Assembly (NCBI GenBank): GCA_002784795.1
Contig: PFLZ01000040.1
Location: forward strand, 1 to 13,748
Source of the DNA: Candidatus Magasanikbacteria bacterium CG_4_10_14_0_8_um_filter_42_12
Lineage (GTDB): Bacteria > Patescibacteriota > Patescibacteriia > Magasanikbacterales > UBA922
Reading direction: 5' to 3'
Length of the DNA: 13,748 bases
This document shows, in pieces, positions 1 to 6,687 of the stretch (position 1 is the first letter of the stretch; each line of letters opens with the position of its first letter). Both the position numbers and the translations under genes were made by a program. Under the pieces are notes generated by a model. It did no database searches. It worked only from the letters and a program-made list of their open reading frames with translations, and was not told where the DNA came from.

Positions 1-89
1 TTAAGGAAGTGGAATACCAGTACAATCACAGAAATGAAAACTTGTTTAAAGAGTTTATGAATATCTATTTTGGTTACGTTTCCCACTAA
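1..89 (+). CDS. 3' end of a probable IS1595/ISXO2-type transposase (partial)
   Basis: The third plus-strand frame is open from the window edge to a TAA at 87-89 and encodes 28 residues beginning KEVEYQYNHRNENLFKEF. The pattern of an acidic/aromatic stretch, then FN/YN-H-R-N, then a short hydrophobic tail resembles the C-terminal end of ISXO2-like (IS1595 family) DDE transposases, which often close with an L-K-E-x-E-[FY]-R-[FY]-N-x-R motif. The catalytic DDE residues would lie outside the window, so family membership is a judgement from a short tail. It converges on pyrF and shares the terminator at 97-123. The other plus-strand frames are shorter or less protein-like. Confidence 0.5.
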   Translation, partial: KEVEYQYNHRNENLFKEFMNIYFGYVSH

Positions 90-96
90 TTACCTA

Positions 97-123
97 AAAA
101 AATAGGCGTATCGCCTATTTTTT
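97..123. terminator. Bidirectional intrinsic terminator between transposase and pyrF
   Basis: A 12-bp perfect stem (AAATAGGCG core, 97-108 pairing with 112-123) has a 3-base loop (TAT) and A/T tracts on both sides, so either strand gives a hairpin followed by a U-run. The pyrF stop codon (115-117) and its last two Lys codons lie inside the stem. It would end both the minus-strand pyr operon and the plus-strand transposase gene. Confidence 0.85.
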
Positions 124-882
124 GTATGTTTGGTATGCTTCCCATCCTTGCTTTCTATATTCCTTCGCGGCGGTCAAAGGATCTTCTGCTTCATATATCC
201 CACGCCCGACAATAATAACATCACTTCCTTTTTTACCGATGACATGCTCAGGCGTATTGTACTGTTGTCCGAGTGTGTCACCGGTATCTTGCATCTTCAC
301 ACCCGGTGTCATATGAATCATACCTGGATTGTCTGAAAGTTTTTTTTGTGAAATAAAACCGATCACAAAGTCTTTGTATGTTTCTGCAAGCGCTACTGCT
401 TTATCCGTATAGTTACCTGTTGCAAGTGAACCAACAGAGCTCATTTCTGCCAAGAGGAGAAGTCCTCTGTGTTGGTTCATTCCAACTTCGCGAAGGCCTT
501 CTATAATCCCAGGCCCAGGTAAGATGTGTGCATTGGTAATGTCTGCCCAGTCGGCAATATGGTATATGCCATGTTTATATTGATGTTTTACGGTATTGCC
601 AATATCTGCAAATTTTCTATCTTCGAAAAGTAAAAAATTGTGTTTTTCTGAAACCTGATGAAGTTGTACAATCAGATCTTGATCAAAATCTTCAACAATA
701 TCGATGTGTGTTTTGAGGATACAGATTTCTGGCCCGATTGTATTCGCAAGAGTCAGCAATTTTTGCTTTGTGATGGCATCATTTGAAAAACAAAGATTTG
801 TTTTTTTTTCGTCCATGAGCAAAAACAACTTTTTTGCTGTTTCATTTATTGTGTAGTTTGCTCGTTCTGTATATGAAAGCAT
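115..882 (-). CDS. pyrF: Orotidine 5'-phosphate decarboxylase, eukaryote-like (URA3/UMPS) type
   Basis: Decarboxylates OMP to UMP, the last step of de novo pyrimidine synthesis, in the cytosol. The 255-residue protein has the [10 protein letters not shown] strand (K57), the catalytic stretch [16 protein letters not shown] (about 84-99, with D88, K90, D93), WADITNAH (112-119), the MTPGV loop (191-195), and the phosphate-binding IIVGRG (223-228). These blocks match the fungal URA3 and mammalian UMPS C-terminal domain far better than the E. coli PyrF form, and the length is also near that of the eukaryotic enzyme (about 265). It is the last gene of the pyr operon, 3 bases after pyrE, so translational coupling is likely. 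The ATG is preceded by T as in all its neighbours; no Shine-Dalgarno is seen. The stop is TAG, inside the terminator. Lateral acquisition of the eukaryotic-type gene is an inference. Confidence 0.97.
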   Translation of the reverse strand: MLSYTERANYTINETAKKLFLLMDEKKTNLCFSNDAITKQKLLTLANTIGPEICILKTHIDIVEDFDQDLIVQLHQVSEKHNFLLFEDRKFADIGNTVKHQYKHGIYHIADWADITNAHILPGPGIIEGLREVGMNQHRGLLLLAEMSSVGSLATGNYTDKAVALAETYKDFVIGFISQKKLSDNPGMIHMTPGVKMQDTGDTLGQQYNTPEHVIGKKGSDVIIVGRGIYEAEDPLTAAKEYRKQGWEAYQTYKK

Positions 883-885
883 ATC

Positions 886-1506
886 TTATTTTTTTGAATC
901 GAGAAATTCTTTGCCATGACCAATTGTTGTGTTTATTGGTATTCCTTGTTCACAAAGTTCACAAGTATCGGCATCATACAGTGTGATATCAATCTGCGCT
1001 AGGGGAGTAAAAGGAACACCACCAAATGTTTCACTTGTTACGTTTGGATTTTTATTGACCATCACTGATGCTGCAATAACATTGCCTCCGCATGATTTTA
1101 CAGCTTTTATGACTTGCGTGAGTGATCCTCCCGTACTGGTGAGATCTTCTACTACCAGAACGTTCTTTCCGGACACAAGTTTGTCATATCCTCGGGTTAG
1201 TTTGAGATCACCATCTTTCTTTTCAGCATAAATACTCAGAATATCTTTTCCTTTTAGTTCGCAAAGATGATGTGTTGTCCACTGTGAAAGAATAATACCT
1301 CCAAGTGCAGGCCCCGCAACGATGTCGATATTAAGTTCTTTGTGTGCTTCAGCAAAAGCTCTTCCTACTTTGCTTACTGATGAAATGTGTGGGTAGAGTG
1401 CATCTTTATTGATATATGTATCAAAATGGAGACCCGATGTTCCGACAAAATGATCATGGTCGAGAATAGCGCCTACGTCTTTGAGTGTTTGAAGGATATC
1501 TATCAT
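886..1506 (-). CDS. pyrE: Orotate phosphoribosyltransferase
   Basis: Joins orotate to PRPP to give OMP, the substrate of PyrF encoded directly downstream. The 206-residue protein has the type I phosphoribosyltransferase fold signature: the PRPP-binding motif VLVVEDLTSTGGS (116-128), the pyrophosphate loop AGPALGGI (64-71), and a basic/aromatic hood region. Length matches bacterial PyrE (about 200-215). There is a 3-base gap to pyrD upstream, with the junction TAATCTATG, and a 3-base gap to pyrF downstream. The gene order pyrE then pyrF is the same as the domain order in the eukaryotic UMPS fusion, although here the two are separate genes. There are Cys residues near the C-terminus (about 184-187) whose role is unknown. 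Confidence 0.96.
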   Translation of the reverse strand: MIDILQTLKDVGAILDHDHFVGTSGLHFDTYINKDALYPHISSVSKVGRAFAEAHKELNIDIVAGPALGGIILSQWTTHHLCELKGKDILSIYAEKKDGDLKLTRGYDKLVSGKNVLVVEDLTSTGGSLTQVIKAVKSCGGNVIAASVMVNKNPNVTSETFGGVPFTPLAQIDITLYDADTCELCEQGIPINTTIGHGKEFLDSKK

Positions 1507-1509
1507 AGA

Positions 1510-2610
1510 TTATATGGTATGTATTTCATGCCAGCGCATGGCAAGGTACGGATCCCACATCATGCCGGTGGCACTCATAGCGATGTCAGCTCCAGCAGAG
1601 AGATAGTCATCAAAATGTTCGGGCTTCACCACGCCACCAACACCGAGGAGTGTTAATCCAAGTTTTTCTGTATCGATAATATTTCGTGCTGTTTTTATAA
1701 ACTCAAGTCCATGGCTACGAATAGGACCGCCACAGATACCACTCGTTTCTCTTCCTACTCCGAGTGCAGGTTCTCCTTTATCATTGAGGACGTGTCTGCC
1801 TATGGTATTGATACCACAGACACCTCGTGCGCCGGAGTGTGCGATAGCTGCGAGGACGTCTTTCAATTGATTGTTGTCATCAAGATACCCGAGTTTCACT
1901 ATGAGTGGAATCTCGCCGATTTCTTTTACAATCCGAGACGAAATTTCTTTTGAAGTTTCTGGATCCATATAAATGCTTCCTTCTGCATGGCCACTCACAT
2001 TTGGACAAGAGAAGTTTACGGTGATGATATCTGCACCAGCTTCTTTTGCAAAGAATGCTGTTTTTACAAAATCATCGACAAAATCTTCTCCTGGTCGTTG
2101 TGTTCCTACGACAGATACATTCAACACTTGTCCTTCTCTCAGCGATGCCTTTGCTTTCGCAATATCTTCGAGAAGATATGTTTGATCATAACATCCCATC
2201 CCAAATGAATTGGTGACAGCGAGGTACTCCATGTCTTGTTGTTGCGTCGATGTTTGGTGCAGTTCTTTTGCTTCATGTGACAATTGTCCATCTACATCGA
2301 TGTAGATCATGTTTGGTACAGGATGGGTGTCATGTGCAGCACTCCGTATTGTTTTGTACGTGAGGACATCAAATCCAAGTCTTGCGGCAAGAGAAATATA
2401 TGTACTATTGAGAAGTGGGCCTGCTGGTACACCGAGTGGACTCATGACCTTGTGCCCAAGAAAATCGATCCATTGTTCTTTTGGAGGAATGTTTCGTGTA
2501 GGAAAGGCACCATCAAAAAACGGTCCTTCTTTTGCATTGTCCATATACGATTTTTGTATATCGTATATAGGGGGATGGTCTGGGTACCAAGGAGGAATGG
2601 AAGATTGCAT
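1510..2610 (-). CDS. pyrD: Dihydroorotate dehydrogenase, class 1-like
   Basis: Oxidises dihydroorotate to orotate with FMN. The 366-residue protein has PAGPLLNS (62-69), the FMN/substrate region NSFGMGCYD (134-142), the active-site motif NFSCPN (199-204, C202 as candidate base), VKLG (238-241), GINTIG (266-271) and a GVGGV phosphate-binding loop near the C-terminus. Cys rather than Ser in the SCPN motif points to class 1 (cytosolic), not the membrane class 2 enzyme. It is longer than a typical class 1A protein (about 310) because of an N-terminal region of about 50 residues; it contains no obvious signal or membrane segment. No pyrK is present in the window, so the electron acceptor cannot be named. 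It follows the carbamoyltransferase-like gene by 29 bases, the largest gap inside this operon, and precedes pyrE by 3 bases. Confidence 0.95.
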   Translation of the reverse strand: MQSSIPPWYPDHPPIYDIQKSYMDNAKEGPFFDGAFPTRNIPPKEQWIDFLGHKVMSPLGVPAGPLLNSTYISLAARLGFDVLTYKTIRSAAHDTHPVPNMIYIDVDGQLSHEAKELHQTSTQQQDMEYLAVTNSFGMGCYDQTYLLEDIAKAKASLREGQVLNVSVVGTQRPGEDFVDDFVKTAFFAKEAGADIITVNFSCPNVSGHAEGSIYMDPETSKEISSRIVKEIGEIPLIVKLGYLDDNNQLKDVLAAIAHSGARGVCGINTIGRHVLNDKGEPALGVGRETSGICGGPIRSHGLEFIKTARNIIDTEKLGLTLLGVGGVVKPEHFDDYLSAGADIAMSATGMMWDPYLAMRWHEIHTI

Positions 2611-2639
2611 ATGTTTTAGAATATCATAAGAAATACGTA

Positions 2640-3596
2640 TTATGCCACTTCATGTTCTTTTTCAAGGAGCCAGAGGATCATTGCTTTTTGCATGTGCATC
2701 CTGTTTTCTGCTTGGTCAAAGATGATTGCATTCGGATGATCGATGGCATCACGAGAAATTTCATAGCCAATATGACAAGGCATACAGTGCATTATTTTTG
2801 CCTGTGGCGCATATCGTTCGATCATGCCGGCATTGAGTTGGAATGGCATGAACAGTTGTTTTCGTCGATCGTATTCTTGTTGAAATTGTGGTTTGACATG
2901 ACCATTCTCAAAAAATTCCATGTTCATCCATGTATCGGTATGAACGTAGTCTGTATGTTTGAGTGCTTCTTCGAGATTTGTTGTGCGCGTTACTTTTCCT
3001 GTGTGTTCTGCCATGCGATTCAGTGCTTCATCCACACTGTCTCTATCGACTTCTGGAGCTGCAATTGCTACTTCTATCCCAAGCTTTGCACATGCTAGCA
3101 TGAGTGTATTGGATACATTGTTTTCGATCCCTAACCACGTGATTTTTTTGACATGTTCGATGCCACCACTCTTTTCATCCATTGTTAGGAGATCACTGAG
3201 TGCTTGTGCTGGATGATATTTTTCACTACACGCATCAATCACAGGGATACGATTGATCGAAGCGGCGAGCTCTACATCTGCTGCATGTCCTGCTCGGAAC
3301 ATGAGGACACTGCCATATCTCATGACTGCCTGTATCTCATCTTTGAAATCTGTGAGCGAAAATTGTGTTGTTTTTTTATCAAGAAAAATAGCGTGTCCAC
3401 CGAGTTCTGTCATGCCAGCTTCAAATGAAAGACGTGTTCGTGTTGATGACTTTTCAAACAACATGATGAGTGTTTTGTTTTCAAGATATGTGGTTGGCAC
3501 GCCTTGAGAACGGTGTTGTTTGATTTTTTTTGCGAGTGCAATCATGGCGAGAATATCTTCTCTAGATTGTTCTTTGAGCGAAATCAGATGACGCAT
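2640..3596 (-). CDS. Ornithine-carbamoyltransferase-like protein, divergent, in the pyr operon
   Basis: A 318-residue member of the aspartate/ornithine carbamoyltransferase superfamily. Carbamoyl-phosphate-binding elements are intact: EKSSTRTR (48-55), R101 and HPAQ (128-131, normally HPCQ in OTCase). The C-terminal FDQAENRMHMQKA block (293-305) is clearly OTCase-type. Ornithine-side motifs are altered: the usual GDGNNV reads GIENNV (156-161), the D-x-x-x-S-M-G loop reads DTWMNMEFF (221-229, Ser to Asn, Gly to Glu), and HCLP reads HCMPCH (270-275). It is therefore not an aspartate enzyme and may not be an ordinary ArgF. Its position between pyrC and pyrD, 3 bases after pyrC, suggests a link to carbamoyl phosphate or pyrimidine supply. 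It could be a catabolic OTCase running in reverse, an OTCase with a changed substrate, or a regulatory paralogue. The amino substrate is unassigned. Confidence 0.85.
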   Translation of the reverse strand: MRHLISLKEQSREDILAMIALAKKIKQHRSQGVPTTYLENKTLIMLFEKSSTRTRLSFEAGMTELGGHAIFLDKKTTQFSLTDFKDEIQAVMRYGSVLMFRAGHAADVELAASINRIPVIDACSEKYHPAQALSDLLTMDEKSGGIEHVKKITWLGIENNVSNTLMLACAKLGIEVAIAAPEVDRDSVDEALNRMAEHTGKVTRTTNLEEALKHTDYVHTDTWMNMEFFENGHVKPQFQQEYDRRKQLFMPFQLNAGMIERYAPQAKIMHCMPCHIGYEISRDAIDHPNAIIFDQAENRMHMQKAMILWLLEKEHEVA

Positions 3597-3599
3597 AGA

Positions 3600-4799
3600 T
3601 TATGTATGTGAAGGATAATAAATATTATTGATGACTACACCGATTGGCCAGCCTTTTAGTTCCCGCCCTGCAAAAGGAGACCACCTGCTTTTTGTAAACA
3701 TATCTTGATCCCGTACGGTTTTTATCAGATCGAGATCCACAATAGTCCATGTCTTTTCGGGTATGTATGAAAAAATTTTTGTACTATTTGTGTGCATGAT
3801 ATCGATAATACGTTCGAGTGTGATCTTTCCTTTGTGGTATGCATCGAGCATGAGTGGCAGTGCTGTTTCTATTCCGGGAACACCTGAAGGTGCTTGTCCA
3901 TAAGGGAGTGCTTTTTGTTCGAGTGTGTGTGGCGCATGGTCTGTCCCTATGGTATCGATCGTGCCATCCACTATGCCTTGCCACAGTGCCTGTTGGTCTT
4001 CTGCTGTACGAAGTGGAGGATTCATCTGTGCTTTTGTGCCAAGTGTGTTGTAATCTTGTTCAGACAAAAACAGATGATGTGGTGTCACTTCTGCATATAC
4101 GGTGACACCTTCTTGTTTTGCCTTGCGGATGATTTCCACTTCTTCTTTTGTACTCACATGAAGGATATAGAGTGTTGTGTGATATGTTTTTGCAAATACT
4201 ATTGCATGTGATACTGCTTTCACTGCAGCGCTTCGGTCACGAATTTTTGAATGATCATGTACATCGGTTGTTCCAGGGAATCCTTTCTTTCCTTTTTGTA
4301 GTTCTGCTTCATCTTCTGCATGAGCACCGATGACAATGTTGTGTTCACCCGCCATTTTGAATAGTGCTTCCTGCATATCAGGATTATCCATGAGCAATGT
4401 TCCTGTACTCGCGCCCATGAAAACTTTGATGCCAATAATATCATGTTTGAGTTCAGGAATTTTTTGTATATTTTCCTCTGTAGCGCCAATCCACAATTTG
4501 TATGCAAGTGGAGAATCTGCTTCGCGTAGCATGTGTTCAATGCGTGTTGTTTTTTCTTGCAGTGTCGCTTTGTTTACACACGGTGGGGTATTGTTCGGCA
4601 TGTCAAAAATAGTGGTATAGCCACCAGCAATCGCTGCCTTGCTCCCCGTGTGCCAGTCTTCCTTTTCTTCTGCACCAGGTACACGAAAATGTACATGTGG
4701 GTCAATCAGTCCTGGGAGTGCCACAATATTTTTTTTTGTGCTATAGGTGTCAGGTAGAGGAAGATCAATAGTTTGATTGTCCCATGTACGGATCTTCAT
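3600..4799 (-). CDS. pyrC: Dihydroorotase
   Basis: Cyclises carbamoyl-aspartate to dihydroorotate; a zinc amidohydrolase. In the 399-residue form it has LIDPHVHFR (31-39, ligands H35 and H37), DMPNNTPP (66-73), GIKVFMGAS (123-131, K125 a candidate carboxylated lysine), AHAEDE (159-164, H160), ILHVS (212-216, H214) and GTDHAPH (285-291, D287). This is the long class of dihydroorotase (about 400-430 residues), unlike E. coli PyrC (about 348). I chose the ATG at 4799 because it lies one base after the pyrI stop, has the T-ATG context used by every neighbour, and begins right before the first beta strand. An in-frame GTG (4850) and ATG (4832) upstream would overlap pyrI. The OTCase-like gene starts 3 bases after this stop. 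Confidence 0.95.
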   Translation of the reverse strand: MKIRTWDNQTIDLPLPDTYSTKKNIVALPGLIDPHVHFRVPGAEEKEDWHTGSKAAIAGGYTTIFDMPNNTPPCVNKATLQEKTTRIEHMLREADSPLAYKLWIGATEENIQKIPELKHDIIGIKVFMGASTGTLLMDNPDMQEALFKMAGEHNIVIGAHAEDEAELQKGKKGFPGTTDVHDHSKIRDRSAAVKAVSHAIVFAKTYHTTLYILHVSTKEEVEIIRKAKQEGVTVYAEVTPHHLFLSEQDYNTLGTKAQMNPPLRTAEDQQALWQGIVDGTIDTIGTDHAPHTLEQKALPYGQAPSGVPGIETALPLMLDAYHKGKITLERIIDIMHTNSTKIFSYIPEKTWTIVDLDLIKTVRDQDMFTKSRWSPFAGRELKGWPIGVVINNIYYPSHT

Positions 4800-4800
4800 A

Positions 4801-5298
4801 TTATGAATATTTATATTCGAGGATATCGTCATGTTGAAATTTCTTTTCACAGTAGTGACAGGTAAATTTCAGATGCTCGCCGCCATTACTGACATGAAAC
4901 ATGGTATCCATTTTTTCTGCATTGCTAATACAGCTTGGATTTGGGCAGACGATAAGTCGCTCTATTGATTTTGGTACTGTCACCAAAAATTTATCAGCGA
5001 CTTCATAGTTTTTTATGATGTTGATAGACGAGTGTGGCGCAAAAATAGCAAGTTTGTTTGCTTCGTCTGGTGTCAGGTTTCTGAATTCTACTTTGATAAG
5101 GTCTTTGTGTCCCAATTTTTTGCTTGGGAGATTCAATCCTACGGTCACGATCGTATCATTGCCTGCCAAATCGAGAACGCGAATAATATTGAGTGCTTGC
5201 CCTGCATCGATATGATCAATCACTGTCCCTTCTTCAATAGTAAATACCTTGAATGAGCGAAGATCCTTTGTTGGATGTGAGAATGTTGTCATATTCAT
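4801..5298 (-). CDS. pyrI: Aspartate carbamoyltransferase regulatory subunit
   Basis: Binds allosteric nucleotides (CTP and ATP in E. coli) and tethers catalytic PyrB trimers. The 165-residue protein has an N-terminal allosteric domain (about 10-105, including GTVIDHIDAGQAL at 24-36 and the NKLAIFAPHSSINII stretch at 81-95) and a C-terminal zinc domain with C118, C123, C147 and C150 in a C-x4-C...C-x2-C pattern. The E. coli protein is about 153 residues. It follows pyrB by 6 bases and abuts pyrC (1-base gap). Its presence implies a class B, dodecameric and allosterically controlled ATCase, so the pathway probably has feedback control at the protein level as well as the candidate RNA attenuator upstream of pyrB. 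A second in-frame ATG two codons in (5292) is equally plausible. Confidence 0.95.
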   Translation of the reverse strand: MNMTTFSHPTKDLRSFKVFTIEEGTVIDHIDAGQALNIIRVLDLAGNDTIVTVGLNLPSKKLGHKDLIKVEFRNLTPDEANKLAIFAPHSSINIIKNYEVADKFLVTVPKSIERLIVCPNPSCISNAEKMDTMFHVSNGGEHLKFTCHYCEKKFQHDDILEYKYS

Positions 5299-5304
5299 AT
5301 AAAA

Positions 5305-6327
5305 TTATGCGTGTAATGCACCAAGGACAAGTCCGAGCAGTGCTTGCCTCACATATAATCCATTATGTGCTTGTTCAAAATAATAGGCATGTGGCGTTGG
5401 ATCTATTTCTTCTTTTAATTCATTGACACGTGGCAGTGGATGCATGATACGCATGGTGGGTTTTGCTGGGGCAAGCATATCCTTTGTCAGTACATATACA
5501 TCTTTGACACGTTCGTATTCCATTTTGTCTGGAAATCGTTCGCCTTGGATGCGAGTCATATAGATAATGTCTGCTTGTGCCATCACCTCTTCGATACGTT
5601 CGTAAAACGTATATGAAATGTTGTGTTTTTTGAGATCTTCACAAATGTAGGATGGCATTTGCAAACTTTCTGGAGCGACAAAAGAGAGCGTTGGATTGAA
5701 GTGGATGAGCGCTTGTGCAAGCGAGTGCACCGTGCGACCATATTTCAAATCACCGATAAGTGCGATGTTGAGTCCTTCAAGTGTGCCCTGACATTCTTGA
5801 ATTGTAAAAAGATCGAGGAGTGTTTGCGTTGGATGTTGATTTGCACCATCACCTCCGTTCAAGATTGGTTTATCCGTCGCTTCTGCGGCGCGTCGAGCTG
5901 CTCCCTCTGCGGGATGTCGCATTGCTATGACGTCAGCATATTGACCAATAATTTTCATGGAGTCATACAGTGTTTCTTTTTTCTTTGTCGATGTGACGCC
6001 TGCATCTGCAAATCCCATGACACCTCCACCAAGTCGTGTCATAGCTGTCTCAAAAGATAATCGTGTTCTTGTAGATGGTTCAAAAAAACAGCTTGCCATA
6101 ACTTTGTTTTTGAGGAGTTCTGGTTGCGGTGTTTGTTTCAAGGCTGTCGCGTGATTGAGAACCGTGATAATTTCTTCTCGGGAAAGTTCTTTGATAGAAA
6201 TAATGTCTCTGCCAAAGAAAGGAGATTGTGGTGGTGCAGAGAGCATCTTTGTTTTCAACTCTTCGAGAATGTCTTCTCGAGAGAGTGATGACATACGATC
6301 GATGTCTTCTTTTGAGAGTGGTGACAT
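5305..6327 (-). CDS. pyrB: Aspartate carbamoyltransferase catalytic subunit with N-terminal extension
   Basis: Condenses carbamoyl phosphate and aspartate, the committed step of pyrimidine synthesis. From the ATG at 6327 the protein has 340 residues: STRTR (85-89), the 80s-loop lysines (about 115-117), MRHP (136-139), GDGANQHPTQ (159-168), GDLKYGRTVHS (192-202), YMTRIQ (256-261) and HPLPR (296-300). It is notably E. coli-like, consistent with the adjacent pyrI. The E. coli-equivalent part starts near residue 36 (SPFFGRDIISI). The preceding residues contain a near-tandem repeat, MSPLSKEDIDR then MSSLSREDILE, which echoes helix 1 (IKELSREEI). Alternative starts are 6294 (also TATG) and 6246 (313 residues, closest to E. 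coli length, but with G at -1). I keep 6327 because of its T-ATG context and the protein-like substitution pattern of the repeat. It is the first gene of the pyr operon. Confidence 0.95.
   Translation of the reverse strand: MSPLSKEDIDRMSSLSREDILEELKTKMLSAPPQSPFFGRDIISIKELSREEIITVLNHATALKQTPQPELLKNKVMASCFFEPSTRTRLSFETAMTRLGGGVMGFADAGVTSTKKKETLYDSMKIIGQYADVIAMRHPAEGAARRAAEATDKPILNGGDGANQHPTQTLLDLFTIQECQGTLEGLNIALIGDLKYGRTVHSLAQALIHFNPTLSFVAPESLQMPSYICEDLKKHNISYTFYERIEEVMAQADIIYMTRIQGERFPDKMEYERVKDVYVLTKDMLAPAKPTMRIMHPLPRVNELKEEIDPTPHAYYFEQAHNGLYVRQALLGLVLGALHA
6228..6327 (-). repeat. 33-bp imperfect tandem duplication at the 5' end of pyrB
   Basis: Reading on the minus strand, 6327-6295 and 6294-6262 are two 33-base units that align codon for codon (both start ATGTCA and share CTCTC...GAAGACAT). 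They encode MSPLSKEDIDR and MSSLSREDILE. Differences include silent changes and a Lys/Arg swap. This argues that the stretch is, or recently was, translated. Each unit holds its own T-ATG start. Confidence 0.7.
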
Positions 6328-6351
6328 ATGGTGTGTCGTGACAAATGAATA

Positions 6352-6380
6352 AAAAAAGACCACTCAATGATTGAGTGGTC
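6352..6380 (-). terminator. Intrinsic-terminator-like attenuator in the pyrB leader
   Basis: On the minus strand a perfect 10-bp stem (GACCACTCAA pairing with TTGAGTGGTC, 6380-6358, loop TCA) is followed at once by seven T residues (6357-6351). It lies 24 bases before the pyrB ATG and after the candidate promoter at 6445-6473, which is the layout of a transcription attenuator as known for pyr operons. On the plus strand there is no U-run after the stem. An upstream leader segment, GTGTCTG (about 6446-6440), can pair imperfectly with CAGACCAC at the stem's 5' arm, which would be an antiterminator; this is inference. Confidence 0.7.
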
Positions 6381-6444
6381 TGTTGTCTTCAGATTGTGGC
6401 CCTCCAGTGTATTGTGTCGCGATAGCGCTAAACATACTTCAGAC

Positions 6445-6473
6445 ACTGTATCATGGCTTTGATTGTGGTGCAA
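6445..6473 (-). promoter_or_regulatory. Candidate promoter of the pyr operon
   Basis: On the minus strand TTGCAC (6473-6468) is separated by 17 bases from TACAGT (6450-6445), with TG one base upstream of the -10 (extended -10). Transcription would start near 6438, giving a leader of about 110 bases containing the attenuator hairpin. The -35 match is only partial (TTG), so the call rests on the spacing and the extended -10. Confidence 0.4.
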
Positions 6474-6535
6474 GTGGATGATTGAAGATTACATTCCGCT
6501 TCGCTTCATTAAGACTAAAAGATTATTTTGTAAGC

Positions 6536-6568
6536 AAAAAGAACATGCGTGATACGCATGTTCTTTTT
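6536..6568. terminator. Strong bidirectional terminator after gatB
   Basis: A perfect 15-bp stem (AAAAAGAACATGCGT, 6536-6550, pairing with 6554-6568) has a GAT loop and A/T tails on both sides. It lies about 120 bases after the gatB stop on the minus strand and separates gatB from the pyr promoter. Confidence 0.85.
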
Positions 6569-6592
6569 ATCATGTAGCATAATCTTCAATCT

Positions 6593-6613
6593 TTTGTTAC
6601 CGAAGGTAACAAA
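6593..6613. repeat. 9-bp hairpin downstream of gatB
   Basis: TTTGTTACC (6593-6601) pairs perfectly with GGTAACAAA (6605-6613) across a 3-base loop. No U-run follows on either strand, so it is not a classical terminator; it may protect the gatB 3' end or form part of the repeat array here. Confidence 0.5.
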
Positions 6614-6687
6614 TAATCTTCAGGGAACACTGATGCCTGTGGTATAGGCGAAGTGAGACGTAATCTTCGTTGCATTGATGTATAGCC

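Larger units (their letters stand above)
6484..6668. repeat. Four copies of an 8-mer (TAATCTTC/GAAGATTA) interleaved with hairpins
   Basis: The 8-mer occurs as GAAGATTA at 6484-6491 and as TAATCTTC at 6580-6587, 6614-6621 and 6661-6668. The first two copies extend to a perfect 12-bp inverted repeat (GATTGAAGATTA at 6480-6491, complement at 6580-6591) that brackets the terminator hairpin. Between later copies lie the hairpins 6593-6613 and 6635-6649. Four copies in under 200 bases is far above chance for an 8-mer. Confidence 0.6.
6328..6687. other. 360-base non-coding gap between gatB and pyrB
   Basis: No convincing gene lies here. In minus-strand order the gap holds a weak hairpin (6635-6649), a 9-bp hairpin (6593-6613), the strong 15-bp bidirectional terminator of gatB (6536-6568), four copies of an 8-mer GAAGATTA (one inverted relative to the others), the candidate pyr promoter (6445-6473), and the attenuator (6352-6380). 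A TTG-initiated frame of 72 codons (6473-6255) crosses the attenuator and enters pyrB out of frame; see rejected items. Confidence 0.7.

Noticed and set aside
4800..4850. Upstream GTG (4850) or ATG (4832) start for pyrC
   Set aside because: Both overlap pyrI by up to 50 bases and add residues not typical of the family; the ATG at 4799 directly follows the pyrI stop.
6328..6363. GTG at 6363 as the pyrB start
   Set aside because: It would lie inside the attenuator hairpin and give residues encoded by the U-run; the ATG at 6327 has the normal context.
6255..6473. 72-codon TTG-initiated frame crossing the pyrB attenuator, as a pyrL-like leader peptide
   Set aside because: It begins inside the candidate -35, runs 70 bases into pyrB out of frame, and starts with TTG. 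Transcript starting near 6438 would lack its start codon. A shorter leader peptide cannot be excluded, but none is supported.
6593..6613. Stable C(UUCG)G tetraloop hairpin in the minus-strand transcript
   Set aside because: Counting the bases shows the 9-bp stem closes on a 3-base UUC loop; closing on UUCG would force a C-U mismatch.
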